Source: Burkholderia savannae
GTDB taxonomy: Bacteria > Pseudomonadota > Gammaproteobacteria > Burkholderiales > Burkholderiaceae
Reading direction: 5' to 3'
NCBI RefSeq assembly: GCF_001524445.2
Contig: NZ_CP013419.1
Coordinates: forward strand, 248,001-312,000
Length of the DNA stretch: 64,000 bases
Shown here piece by piece: positions 46,764 through 55,177 of this stretch. A program made the position numbers and the translations under genes. The notes below the pieces were generated by a model. The model searched no databases, was not told the DNA's origin, and saw nothing but the letters and a program-made list of their open reading frames with translations. The first letter of the stretch is position 1; every line of letters starts with the position of its first letter.

Positions 46764-47018
46764 TCAGCGAAGGCCAATCGTGAGCATTTCAGTCGCGAAC
46801 GCGAGCAGCTTGCTGCCGAACCAGCCGGACAACATCATCAAGCAACCAAACACCGCGAGCATCTTCAAACCAAACGGCAGCGTCTGCTCCTGCAGCTGGG
46901 TGACCGTCTGGAACAGGCCGATCGTCAGACCCACGAGGGTTGCAACAACGACCGGCGCGGCGGACAGCAGGATTACGAGCAGGATCGCCTTGTCGCTCGC
47001 GTAGGTGAGTTCAGCCAT
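46764..47018 (-). CDS. bsaX: T3SS export gate protein SctS (BsaX/SpaQ)
   Basis: An 84-residue protein with two membrane helices (KAILLVILLSAAPVVVATLVGLTIGLFQ and LKMLAVFGCLMMLSGWFGSKLLAF) joined by TQLQEQTLPF, the SctS/FliQ signature. Four copies line the export channel. Between bsaW and bsaY. Confidence 0.95.
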   Translation of the reverse strand: MAELTYASDKAILLVILLSAAPVVVATLVGLTIGLFQTVTQLQEQTLPFGLKMLAVFGCLMMLSGWFGSKLLAFATEMLTIGLR

Positions 47019-47051
47019 CTTGTACTTTCCTAAAAATATGCCGTGTCGCTG

Positions 47052-47735
47052 TTACTTCATCAAATTTAGATACTGCTCGATCATGCCCTTGCAGATCAGG
47101 GTCCAACCGTCCATTGCGACGAACAGGATAAGCTTGATCGGGACCGAAATTGTCACGGGGCTCATCATCATCATCCCGAGCGCTAGCAGCACGGTTGACA
47201 CGACCATGTCGACGACGAGAAATGGCAGGTACAAGTAAAATCCGATCTTGAATGCACTTTTGATCTCAGTGAGCGCGTAGGCAGGCAGCAGCGCGAACAG
47301 CGAATTGTCGAGTCCGTCCGCCTCGTCGACGTGATTCTCTATGTTCGCGTCATCGCCTTTCAGGCGCGCAGTTTGCGCGTGCTCGAAAAAGCCGACGAGC
47401 TCCGGGTCTGAATAACGCCTTAGATAACGCTTGTAATCGCCAAGACCATCGTCTATGAAATCGTTGACCGACGCGCTGCTCATCACATCCAGCGGATGAT
47501 GCTGCAGATAGCGATATGCGCTTTGGGCAACCGGCATCATCACGAACAGCGACATGATCAACGCGATGCTGTTGAGCGCGAGGTTCGACGGCACCTGCTG
47601 AATGCCGAGCGCATTGCGCACGAGCACGAGGACGACTGAGAACTTGATGAAGCACGAACCTGCCGCGACGACGAACGGTACGAGCGTCGCTGCCGTCAGC
47701 AGGACGATCAGTGCAATTTCATTATTCGCCATCAC
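47052..47735 (-). CDS. bsaW: T3SS export gate protein SctR (BsaW/SpaP)
   Basis: A 227-residue protein with the family core FIKFSVVLVLVRNALGIQQVPSNLALNSIALIMS near the N terminus and the C-terminal FKIGFYLYLPFLVVDMVVSTVLLALGMMMMSP, the FliP/SctR signature. Five copies form the export core. Its start overlaps the end of bsaV by 14 bp. Confidence 0.96.
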   Translation of the reverse strand: MMANNEIALIVLLTAATLVPFVVAAGSCFIKFSVVLVLVRNALGIQQVPSNLALNSIALIMSLFVMMPVAQSAYRYLQHHPLDVMSSASVNDFIDDGLGDYKRYLRRYSDPELVGFFEHAQTARLKGDDANIENHVDEADGLDNSLFALLPAYALTEIKSAFKIGFYLYLPFLVVDMVVSTVLLALGMMMMSPVTISVPIKLILFVAMDGWTLICKGMIEQYLNLMK

Positions 47736-48684
47736 TTGCTGCCGGTTTCGTGAACCAAAGTGTCTTCACTTCGACCGCGAGCTGTTCGCCGACCTGAATC
47801 AGCTCACCCTGGCCGAGTGGCTGGCCGTTGGCACGGATCGTCACATCGCGGGACGTTCCGCGCAACGGCAACACCGTCCCGGCATGGCAGCCGGCTAACT
47901 GTGCGACTGTCATGCGCTCGCCGGGCAACGAAAACTCCAGCGTGACGGGTAACGCGTCAATTTCGAAAGACTTCGGCGGCGCATCGGCGAGCGCGTCCAC
48001 CTCGATTCGTTCTTCATCTACATCGTCGAACGTGTTCTCAACAATTTGTTCGTCCAGCATAATTTCCTCTCCTTTCCAGCGAAATTCACAAAGCGACTTC
48101 GCGCCGATCCTGACCACGTTGCGCGGCTCACAAACGAGCAACACGTCGCCTGGTACGATGGCGGACAGAAGCGCGTGCGGCAAACGCGAAACACCAATCA
48201 CGAAACACATGACAACCGGCAGCTTGGCCATATCGACGACAGCACGCCCGGCGGGCGCGGCATCCGGAAACGTGCGAAACATCGAACGTACTCCGTCGAC
48301 CGCATCGAAGCACAGCAGCGGCTCTGCGTGTAGCTCGCGCTCGACGAGATCCACGAGACGGACGTGCTCCCAACCGCCCGGAGGCGCGGGCAGATCCGTG
48401 GCCGCGTCTCTTCCGCCCAGCAGAGCCAGCGCGTAATGCTTGTCGAGTGCGCGCCATGCGAGCGTGGCGAGTGCCGGATAGTGGCGGCGCATCAGATCGT
48501 CGATGTCGACCCAGCCCTCGTATTCCATGCCCTTCCAGAAAGCCCGCAGCACCGCGTAGCCGCATGGCGGTGCAATTACGCGCAGCGCCGCGTGATGACC
48601 GACTGCGCTCAGCGCCCGTGCGCTTTGGTACAACGGCAACTGCGTGGTCTCGACGCAGCGCAATGACAAGTAGCGCGCACTCAT
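47722..48684 (-). CDS. bsaV: T3SS C-ring/sorting platform protein SctQ (BsaV/SpaO)
   Basis: A 320-residue protein from the ATG at 48684, which overlaps the bsaU stop (ATGA). The C-terminal 80 residues (LPVTLEFSLPGERMTVAQLAGCHAGTVLPL, VTIRANGQPLGQGELIQVGEQLAVEV) are a SpoA/SPOA (FliMN-C) domain. It forms the cytoplasmic sorting platform with SctK and SctL. An internal start for a short SctQ-C product is known in this family; candidate internal ATGs exist but cannot be proven here. Confidence 0.92.
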   Translation of the reverse strand: MSARYLSLRCVETTQLPLYQSARALSAVGHHAALRVIAPPCGYAVLRAFWKGMEYEGWVDIDDLMRRHYPALATLAWRALDKHYALALLGGRDAATDLPAPPGGWEHVRLVDLVERELHAEPLLCFDAVDGVRSMFRTFPDAAPAGRAVVDMAKLPVVMCFVIGVSRLPHALLSAIVPGDVLLVCEPRNVVRIGAKSLCEFRWKGEEIMLDEQIVENTFDDVDEERIEVDALADAPPKSFEIDALPVTLEFSLPGERMTVAQLAGCHAGTVLPLRGTSRDVTIRANGQPLGQGELIQVGEQLAVEVKTLWFTKPAASDGE

Positions 48685-49766
48685 TGCTCGTCCGCCTCCG
48701 ATTCCTGTCGCGCGTGGCGCCGCGACGAATGACTGCCGCCATCGTCCGCTTGCTGTCGATCGAACTCGACGATCCATCCCGGCGCGAGCTGATCGACGCC
48801 GCGCTCCATTGCATGTTGTACGCGCTCTTGGCTCGGCTGTGCGGTAACGACTTGCGATGCATGATCAAGGTTGAAACGCAAATTGACGGCAGGCCGCCCG
48901 TCCCACGTGTTGAAGCTGTAGCGCACTTGTGTAACAGGAGTTTCAGACATGTCTTGCGCGCTCACATTCGCCGGATCGGCCACCGCGTCACGATATGTTG
49001 CGCGCGACTGTTCAAGGGTCCGTATATGGGGCTCTGTGGTTCGAATCGGCATCTGCGTCGAAACGCGTGCGAATCCCGTTAGCGGAACATCGTTCGCGTC
49101 AACGCTGGAGTCATGCTCATTCGGCGCGCGCATCACGCCTGTCGCTGACTTCGCCTGTTGTGACACGAACTCGTGCGCTGTTCGTGGATTTTGTGAGGCC
49201 GGCACGATCGGCGTTGTGCCGGCATTTAGAGCACTGGCTGGCTGGCGCGAAAACGACGATGACATCGCTTCCGCAGGGATGAGAGTAACGCTGTCCCGTG
49301 TTCTGTGCGCCGCCATCGGATCGGCATGCGCAGGCGCCACCGTCCGATCCACATTGGCATGCGAAACATGTGTCGCATCGTTCGACGTATCTCCCGCTCG
49401 GCCGTCCGCGATGCTCGATACAACCGGCGCGAAAGTTTCCTTCTGTGTTACATCCGCGCGCGTCGCGCCTGCACCGTCCGACGTATTTCTACCGAACCGC
49501 TCGATCGGCCGATCCTGCTGCTGATAGGGCGCATACATCCAAATCGCCGCGACGAGCGGCTCACCTTTGCTCACCGCCTTTTTCCTCGCCGGCGCATGGC
49601 TCGCATTGGAGTCGTCGCGATTCCGACGTTCGTCGCGCTTATCGAGCACCTTACGGCACTGTTCTTGGTACGCGAGCTGCAAGCCAGATGTCTGCTCGAC
49701 ACCAGCCGCCTCCGTACACCCGATGTTAGATACGCGCGGAGCGTTAGTACCGCTGATTGAACCCAT
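48681..49766 (-). CDS. bsaU: T3SS needle-length regulator SctP (BsaU/InvJ/SpaN)
   Basis: A 361-residue, low-complexity hydrophilic protein poor in conserved motifs. The C-terminal segment VRYSFNTWDGRPAVNLRFN and GWIVEFDRQQ is the SpaN/InvJ-type substrate-switch domain. Assignment depends strongly on position between SctO and SctQ, with overlaps on both sides (22 bp with bsaT, ATGA with bsaV). It would set needle length and trigger specificity switching. Confidence 0.85.
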   Translation of the reverse strand: MGSISGTNAPRVSNIGCTEAAGVEQTSGLQLAYQEQCRKVLDKRDERRNRDDSNASHAPARKKAVSKGEPLVAAIWMYAPYQQQDRPIERFGRNTSDGAGATRADVTQKETFAPVVSSIADGRAGDTSNDATHVSHANVDRTVAPAHADPMAAHRTRDSVTLIPAEAMSSSFSRQPASALNAGTTPIVPASQNPRTAHEFVSQQAKSATGVMRAPNEHDSSVDANDVPLTGFARVSTQMPIRTTEPHIRTLEQSRATYRDAVADPANVSAQDMSETPVTQVRYSFNTWDGRPAVNLRFNLDHASQVVTAQPSQERVQHAMERGVDQLAPGWIVEFDRQQADDGGSHSSRRHARQESEADEQ

Positions 49767-50208
49767 GACTAGCTCCTTCTATGATTTCCGCTTCGATAGC
49801 CAGTTCGTGCAGCAGGTCGTTTTCGAGCCTGCGTCGCGCGAGCCAGTTGCGATGCTTGTTCTGCCGCCGCTCGAGCGCGAGAGCCGCGGCCAGGCTCTCG
49901 CGCAATGCCCGCTCAGCCGCCAGACGCTGCTCGAGTAGATCATCTGCTTCGATCTGCTTGCACGCGATTTCGAAACGAATCGCCGCCTGCTTTCCGCGCA
50001 CGCGCATCAGCTCGGCGCGCGCATATGACTTTGGCGGCGCGGTGGCCGCGAGCCGGTCGCGCAAGCGCTCGATCGAGGCACGATGTTCGACGATCCGCGC
50101 GTCGAGATTCGATAGCCCTTTGCGCTCCCGCTCCGCCTGTTGGCGTACCGACCATTCGCGCCGCTCAAGGACCGCGATCAGTCGCCGTGCGTCGCCGAGC
50201 CGTTTCAC
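49744..50208 (-). CDS. bsaT: T3SS stalk protein SctO (BsaT/InvI/SpaM)
   Basis: A 154-residue, charged, almost entirely helical protein (LIAVLERREWSVRQQAERERKGLSNLDARIVEHRASIERLRDRL), the antiparallel coiled coil of the FliJ/SctO stalk that links the ATPase to SctV. The start overlaps the ATPase stop by 4 bp. Sequence identity is always low in this family; position and coiled coil support the call. Confidence 0.87.
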   Translation of the reverse strand: MKRLGDARRLIAVLERREWSVRQQAERERKGLSNLDARIVEHRASIERLRDRLAATAPPKSYARAELMRVRGKQAAIRFEIACKQIEADDLLEQRLAAERALRESLAAALALERRQNKHRNWLARRRLENDLLHELAIEAEIIEGASHGFNQRY

Positions 50209-51515
50209 GACACAGCCTCGTGCATTCGCTCAAGCATCTCGTCGAACGCCGATGCCTCCGCGATCTCCTGCCGCAGAAATGCATCGAGCACAGGGCGCCG
50301 ATCGAGCGCATCATCGTTCTCCAGATTCTCACCGCGACGGTATTCACCGAGATCGAGGAAAATTTGCATGTCGTCGATTCGTGCGAGGTGCTGCCGAAAC
50401 TGCTTTGCCATCACGCGATGCGACGCGTCGGTAATCTCATCGAACAGGCGGCTCGCACTCTTCAACACGTCGATCGCTGGGTAATGTCCCTTGGCACCGA
50501 GCTTTCTGCTCAGATACAGGTGGCCATCAACTATCGAACGAATCTCGTCTCCGATTGGATCGGGTTCCTCTTCGTTTTCAAGAAGTACCGTATAGAACGC
50601 GGTGATACTGCCCGTGCTTGTTCGTCCCGGTCGCTCAAGCAGTCGCGGCAAGTTCTCGAACACCGACGCCGGATAGCCGCGCCGCGCCGGCGCTTCACCC
50701 GTTGCAAGCGCGACGTCGCGCAGCGCGCGTGCATAGCGGGTCATCGAATCGAGAAAGAGCATCACGTTGCAACCACGATCGCGAAAATACTCCGCAATTG
50801 TTGTTGCGACGAGCGCCGCGTTGCAACGGTCCACCGACGATCGATCCGACGTCGCATACACAACGATCGTCCGATCCCGACGCCCTGAGTGTTTGAGTCG
50901 CTCAACGAACTCCGACACCTCGCGCCCGCGCTCACCGATTAGTGCGACCACGTAAACATCGGCCCCCGCATGCTCGATCATCATGTTCATCAGCGAAGTC
51001 TTGCCACATCCCGCTGCAGCGAAAATGCCAAAGCGCTGGCCAACGCCGCAGGTCAGAAGACCATCGATCGCGCGAATGCCAGTCGCAAGCCGGCTCGCAA
51101 TCGGCCGCCGCTCCGCGTAGTCTGGCGGTACAGCATCGACTGCCATCCGCCTCGGTAACGCATCGCCGGCTACTCGCGCCGCGCTAAACGTCTCGACTAT
51201 CTCGCCAGTCGCGTCGACGACCGTGCCGAGCATCATCGGTGACACATCGACCGTCATTCGTTCGCCCGTCGGCGCGAGCGCAATCTGTCGCGAAAGGCCA
51301 GCCGTACTGCCAAGCGTGCTCAAAATCGCAGTATCGCGCCCAAAACCAACCACTTGCGCGCGACCGATCTCATGTTCGCTTACGGCCGTCTCGCGGATAA
51401 TGCACAGCTCACCAATAGCCACCTGCGGCAGCGGCGCCTCTATAATCGGCCCCTGTATGCGACACGGATGCGCGCGCCGCTTCAGCAATTTCAGAGGGTC
51501 ACCGGCTGCGCTCAT
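50205..51515 (-). CDS. bsaS: T3SS ATPase SctN (BsaS/InvC)
   Basis: A 436-residue ATPase with Walker A AAAGCGKTS (residues about 166-174) and Walker B NVMLFLDSMTRYA, plus the ALIGERGREV box of the F1-like secretion ATPases. It unfolds and strips chaperones from substrates at the base of the apparatus. Overlaps its chaperone neighbour bsaR by 4 bp. Confidence 0.97.
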   Translation of the reverse strand: MSAAGDPLKLLKRRAHPCRIQGPIIEAPLPQVAIGELCIIRETAVSEHEIGRAQVVGFGRDTAILSTLGSTAGLSRQIALAPTGERMTVDVSPMMLGTVVDATGEIVETFSAARVAGDALPRRMAVDAVPPDYAERRPIASRLATGIRAIDGLLTCGVGQRFGIFAAAGCGKTSLMNMMIEHAGADVYVVALIGERGREVSEFVERLKHSGRRDRTIVVYATSDRSSVDRCNAALVATTIAEYFRDRGCNVMLFLDSMTRYARALRDVALATGEAPARRGYPASVFENLPRLLERPGRTSTGSITAFYTVLLENEEEPDPIGDEIRSIVDGHLYLSRKLGAKGHYPAIDVLKSASRLFDEITDASHRVMAKQFRQHLARIDDMQIFLDLGEYRRGENLENDDALDRRPVLDAFLRQEIAEASAFDEMLERMHEAVS

Positions 51516-51919
51516 TGCTCAAGAATCCCGTTGATCGCACACAGGTCTTCATAGAACAATTCGAGCGCCTCGATGAAGCGGTCGGTATCGGCGAGATAGT
51601 GCGGCTCGACGCGGCCATGCAAAATCAGCTCGTCATCAACGAGCGACAGCAGCGGTCGACGCGATGCAAACATATCCGATCCGCGCGGCATCTGATACGT
51701 GAGCAGATCGAACGCGCAACGTGCAAGCTGGCTCTCGCCCGAGTAGTCGAGTCGGCTCCACAATGTCACATGCTCGTCTTCTCGTTCGACAAACATTTCA
51801 GGCATCGAATGAAATGCAATGCAAATCGGCGCATGCGCATCGAGCTCGCCGGTGATCGCGTTACTGCAGCCCATCTTATCCATGCTTTCCTTGACGAGCA
51901 TGACAACGTCCACGTTCAT
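51512..51919 (-). CDS. bsaR: T3SS chaperone (BsaR/InvB/SpaK family)
   Basis: A 135-residue acidic CesT-fold chaperone. The pattern VDDELILHGRVEPHYLADTDRFIEALELFYEDLCAINGILEQ at the C terminus and its place between SctV and the ATPase match InvB/SpaK/BsaR, multi-effector chaperones of this class. A likely client in this window is the repeat protein of the bapA/sipA position, since InvB serves SipA. Confidence 0.85.
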   Translation of the reverse strand: MNVDVVMLVKESMDKMGCSNAITGELDAHAPICIAFHSMPEMFVEREDEHVTLWSRLDYSGESQLARCAFDLLTYQMPRGSDMFASRRPLLSLVDDELILHGRVEPHYLADTDRFIEALELFYEDLCAINGILEQ

Positions 51920-51929
51920 CGTTCTCTCC

Positions 51930-54008
51930 TCAAATGGTTTTCAACACATCGATTGCGACGCTGTCGGCCACTTCGGCGAATGACAGCACTTCCAGTTCCG
52001 GGAAGCGGCTCTCAATGAGTCGCTTGACGAAACGCCTAACCTCCATTGAAGCAAGTAACACCATGTCGCGTTGGGAAAAGCCAGCACGCGCAAGTTCGAG
52101 AGCAAGCCGGTCGAGCAGTTGCTCGCTCATCGCAGGCTCCAGATTCAGATATGCCCCCCCCGATGTCTGCCTCACCCCCTTGCTGACCGTGTCTTCAAAT
52201 TCGGCAGACAAAACGAGTGCACGTAACTTTCCCCCCGCAGCGAAGCGGTTCGTGATGTAGCGCGCAAGCGCTGCGCGTACGTGCTCGACGAGCAAAATCG
52301 AATCCTTCTCCCTCGGCCCCCATTGCGCGAGCGACTCGAGAACCAGCTTCATGTTTCGGATCGAGATCTTCTCGGTGAGTAGGCGTTGAAACACCTCGGC
52401 AATTCGCTGTACTGAAATGTGCCGATAGCTTTCCTTGATGAGCTCCGGATACTTCTTTTCCATGTCGTCGAGCAGGCGCTTCGCTTCCTGTACACCGAAG
52501 AACTCTGTCACGTTGCTCAGCATCACCGCGAGAAATTGTCCGTATAGGTCGTCGGTCGCCGAGCGTGTGAGTACATCCATTTTTGCGAGCGCATCGGTCT
52601 GCGAAGACGACACCCACAAGGCGTCGCCACCCGCGCCGTCTGGCAGTTGCACGACGTCGAGCGAAAGCCCTTCGAGCGCGAGCGTCGAACCAATTACGCG
52701 ATGCCGATCGAAACAGATCGCAAAGGTTGCCGCGCGAATCTCATTGATCTGCACTATCGCCTCACGCGGGTGCATTTGCGGCGAATACGAGACATGGATG
52801 TCGGGCAATCTCAGTCCCATATCGACGAATGCGCGTCGTCTGAATGCGCCGATCACGTCATCCTGTTCGAAAATCGGCTTCACCGCTTCAGGTACCATCA
52901 GCATCAGCGGCACCGTTTCCGGAATCAGCTTTTCGATGTCGATGTCAACCGTAACGTCACTCGTCGAGAGCTTCGCTGAGCCACTGCCGGTCAGCGCACC
53001 TGTGACCTTGCCGACGAACCCACCTTCGCTCGCGGATGATTCGCCGCGCTTGCGCCATTCGCGGCGTACATACAACATGCCGAGTGCGAGCGCCATCAGA
53101 AAAAAAACGATAAACGGAAAACCGGGCAGCAGGCCAAGCGCGAGCGCGAGCACTGCCGTTACGAGGAGTACGAACGGATTTGAGAACAGTTCACCGACAA
53201 TGCTCGCACCGAGGTTGGTACCTGATCCGCTCACGCGTGTGACGACGAAACCCGCGCCGATCGCAATCAGCAGTGCAGGAATCTGCGCGACGAGGCCGTC
53301 GCCGATCGACAGGATCGTGTACGTCGTAAGTGCATCGGAGATCGTCATCCCGTGTTGCGCGACACCAACCGAGATGCCGCCGATCAGGTTAACGACGATG
53401 ACGATGATCCCAGCGATCGCATCGCCTTTGATGAACTTCATTGCGCCGTCGAACGAGCCGTATAGCTGGCTCTCACGCTCGAGCGCCGAGCGGCGCGCCT
53501 TTACGCCTTCGTTGTCGATAACGCCCGCGCGCAAGTCCGCATCGATGCTCATCTGCTTACCAGGCATTGCGTCAAGCGAGAAGCGGGCCGCTACTTCGGC
53601 GACGCGTTCCGAGCCCTTCGTGATGACGATGAACTGCACGATCGTGACAATCACGAACACGACAAAGCCCACGACGAGATTGTCGCCGATCACGAACTGT
53701 CCGAAAGTCGTGATGATCTTGCCGCCCTCCGCGGTGAGCAAGATCATACGGCTGGTACTGATCGACAGCGCGAGGCGAAACAGTGTCGTAATCAGCAAGA
53801 TAGACGGAAACGTGGAAAAATCGAGAATGTTGGCGATATAAAACGAGCCCATGAACACGAGCAGCGCCGTCACAATGTTGAAGCCGATGAGGAAATCAAG
53901 CACGTATGGTGGCAGGGGCACGATCAGCATCGCGATCACCAGCACCATCAGACACAGGACAATCAATTCCGGGCGCGCCTGAGTTTTGATCAGTAGATTC
54001 TTCAGCAT
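51930..54008 (-). CDS. bsaQ: T3SS major export apparatus protein SctV (BsaQ/InvA)
   Basis: A 692-residue protein with eight membrane segments in the first 330 residues, the conserved cytoplasmic loop ARFSLDAMPGKQMSIDADLRAG, and a large C-terminal domain that forms the nonameric substrate-gating ring. This is the best conserved member of the family (InvA 685 residues). It lies between gatekeeper and chaperone genes in the invE-invA-invB order. Confidence 0.97.
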   Translation of the reverse strand: MLKNLLIKTQARPELIVLCLMVLVIAMLIVPLPPYVLDFLIGFNIVTALLVFMGSFYIANILDFSTFPSILLITTLFRLALSISTSRMILLTAEGGKIITTFGQFVIGDNLVVGFVVFVIVTIVQFIVITKGSERVAEVAARFSLDAMPGKQMSIDADLRAGVIDNEGVKARRSALERESQLYGSFDGAMKFIKGDAIAGIIVIVVNLIGGISVGVAQHGMTISDALTTYTILSIGDGLVAQIPALLIAIGAGFVVTRVSGSGTNLGASIVGELFSNPFVLLVTAVLALALGLLPGFPFIVFFLMALALGMLYVRREWRKRGESSASEGGFVGKVTGALTGSGSAKLSTSDVTVDIDIEKLIPETVPLMLMVPEAVKPIFEQDDVIGAFRRRAFVDMGLRLPDIHVSYSPQMHPREAIVQINEIRAATFAICFDRHRVIGSTLALEGLSLDVVQLPDGAGGDALWVSSSQTDALAKMDVLTRSATDDLYGQFLAVMLSNVTEFFGVQEAKRLLDDMEKKYPELIKESYRHISVQRIAEVFQRLLTEKISIRNMKLVLESLAQWGPREKDSILLVEHVRAALARYITNRFAAGGKLRALVLSAEFEDTVSKGVRQTSGGAYLNLEPAMSEQLLDRLALELARAGFSQRDMVLLASMEVRRFVKRLIESRFPELEVLSFAEVADSVAIDVLKTI

Positions 54009-54052
54009 AACTATCGACTAGAGTGAATGGAGAGCGTCGAGGTACGCACACC

Positions 54053-55177
54053 TCAACCGGCACTTACACGCGGTCTCGCATACCGTCTCTCGCACGCGTA
54101 CGCCGTGCTAATCAGATCCTCGAGCGAGCCGATCACCGCATGGCGCGCGTCAGGCTCTCCATATAACTCGATCGGCACGCTCAAGAACGCGCGCAACACG
54201 AGCTGTAACAACTGTGAACGGCGGGGCGGCGCAAGTGGATCGAGCAGTTCGCCCGCCGTGCGCATCAATACCTCCGCAATCGCGAACGGCCGTTGCAGCC
54301 CGCCCAACATCGTCGCGAGCGCGCGCTCCTCGGTGAGCCCACAGTCACACGCGAATTCATCGCTGAGCAGTCTGCCGACGAACACCTCATCAGCCGACGA
54401 CAGCATCCGTGCGTTATGCAACGTGCCCAGTAGCGGGCCGAACTCGGCCGGACAGCGGCAGCTCGGATCGAGCGATTGCATGTCGTAGGTCAGCGCGGCG
54501 CACACATAGTCGAGGATACGCTTCCGTTTCTTTGCGCCGAACTGCTCAATCCAGTCTTCATAGACGACGAGATAGGAGCCCTCGAACTCGAGAAACTGCC
54601 GATATAGCTCGCGCAACCGGCGTGGATCGAGCTGCATCCGTTCTCCGAACACCTTCGCCTTCAGCGCTGCGTTGATGCCCGCCTTGATCTGCTTTTCGTC
54701 GCCGCCCGCAAGCATCTCATCGATCGCCCGTTCGACAACATCGACGTTCTCACCGTTAAGGCGACGACGCCTGCGCAACTCGCGCAGCGCAAGCAGAAGA
54801 TCGCTCGAGTCGCGGAAACGCTCGCGCGCCTCGCGCAACAGCACCGCGAGATCGAGCTTGCCGCTCGTGGCCTTGTTGCCACCGCGGCCAAGCAGTGTCG
54901 CGAGATCATCGAGTTTCTCGTCAGCATCCGTGTCGAGAATCCGTTCGAGGTCGTCGCTGCGACGGCATTTTCGCTCCGACGTGCGAAATCGACTGAATTG
55001 CGTGGCGGCGTTTGCCGACTCTTCTTCAATATCAGCGAGCTGCACCTGCACTTCGACCGCTCCGGCCTGCGGTTCTTCGTCGAGCGATGGTTCCGCATCG
55101 AGCCGGCTCGCCGAACTCGCGCCGTCGACCGCAAAGCCGCGGCGTGCAATCGACGCACCACCGATGATTGAACTCAT
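54053..55177 (-). CDS. bsaP: T3SS gatekeeper SctW (BsaP/InvE)
   Basis: A 374-residue protein from the ATG at 55177, which overlaps the secretin stop (ATGA). The middle part (DDLATLLGRGGNKATSGKLDLAVLLREARERFRDSSDLLLALRELRRRR) is the HrpJ/YopN/MxiC domain. It keeps effectors back until translocators are secreted and contact is made. Size matches InvE (372). Confidence 0.92.
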   Translation of the reverse strand: MSSIIGGASIARRGFAVDGASSASRLDAEPSLDEEPQAGAVEVQVQLADIEEESANAATQFSRFRTSERKCRRSDDLERILDTDADEKLDDLATLLGRGGNKATSGKLDLAVLLREARERFRDSSDLLLALRELRRRRRLNGENVDVVERAIDEMLAGGDEKQIKAGINAALKAKVFGERMQLDPRRLRELYRQFLEFEGSYLVVYEDWIEQFGAKKRKRILDYVCAALTYDMQSLDPSCRCPAEFGPLLGTLHNARMLSSADEVFVGRLLSDEFACDCGLTEERALATMLGGLQRPFAIAEVLMRTAGELLDPLAPPRRSQLLQLVLRAFLSVPIELYGEPDARHAVIGSLEDLISTAYACERRYARPRVSAG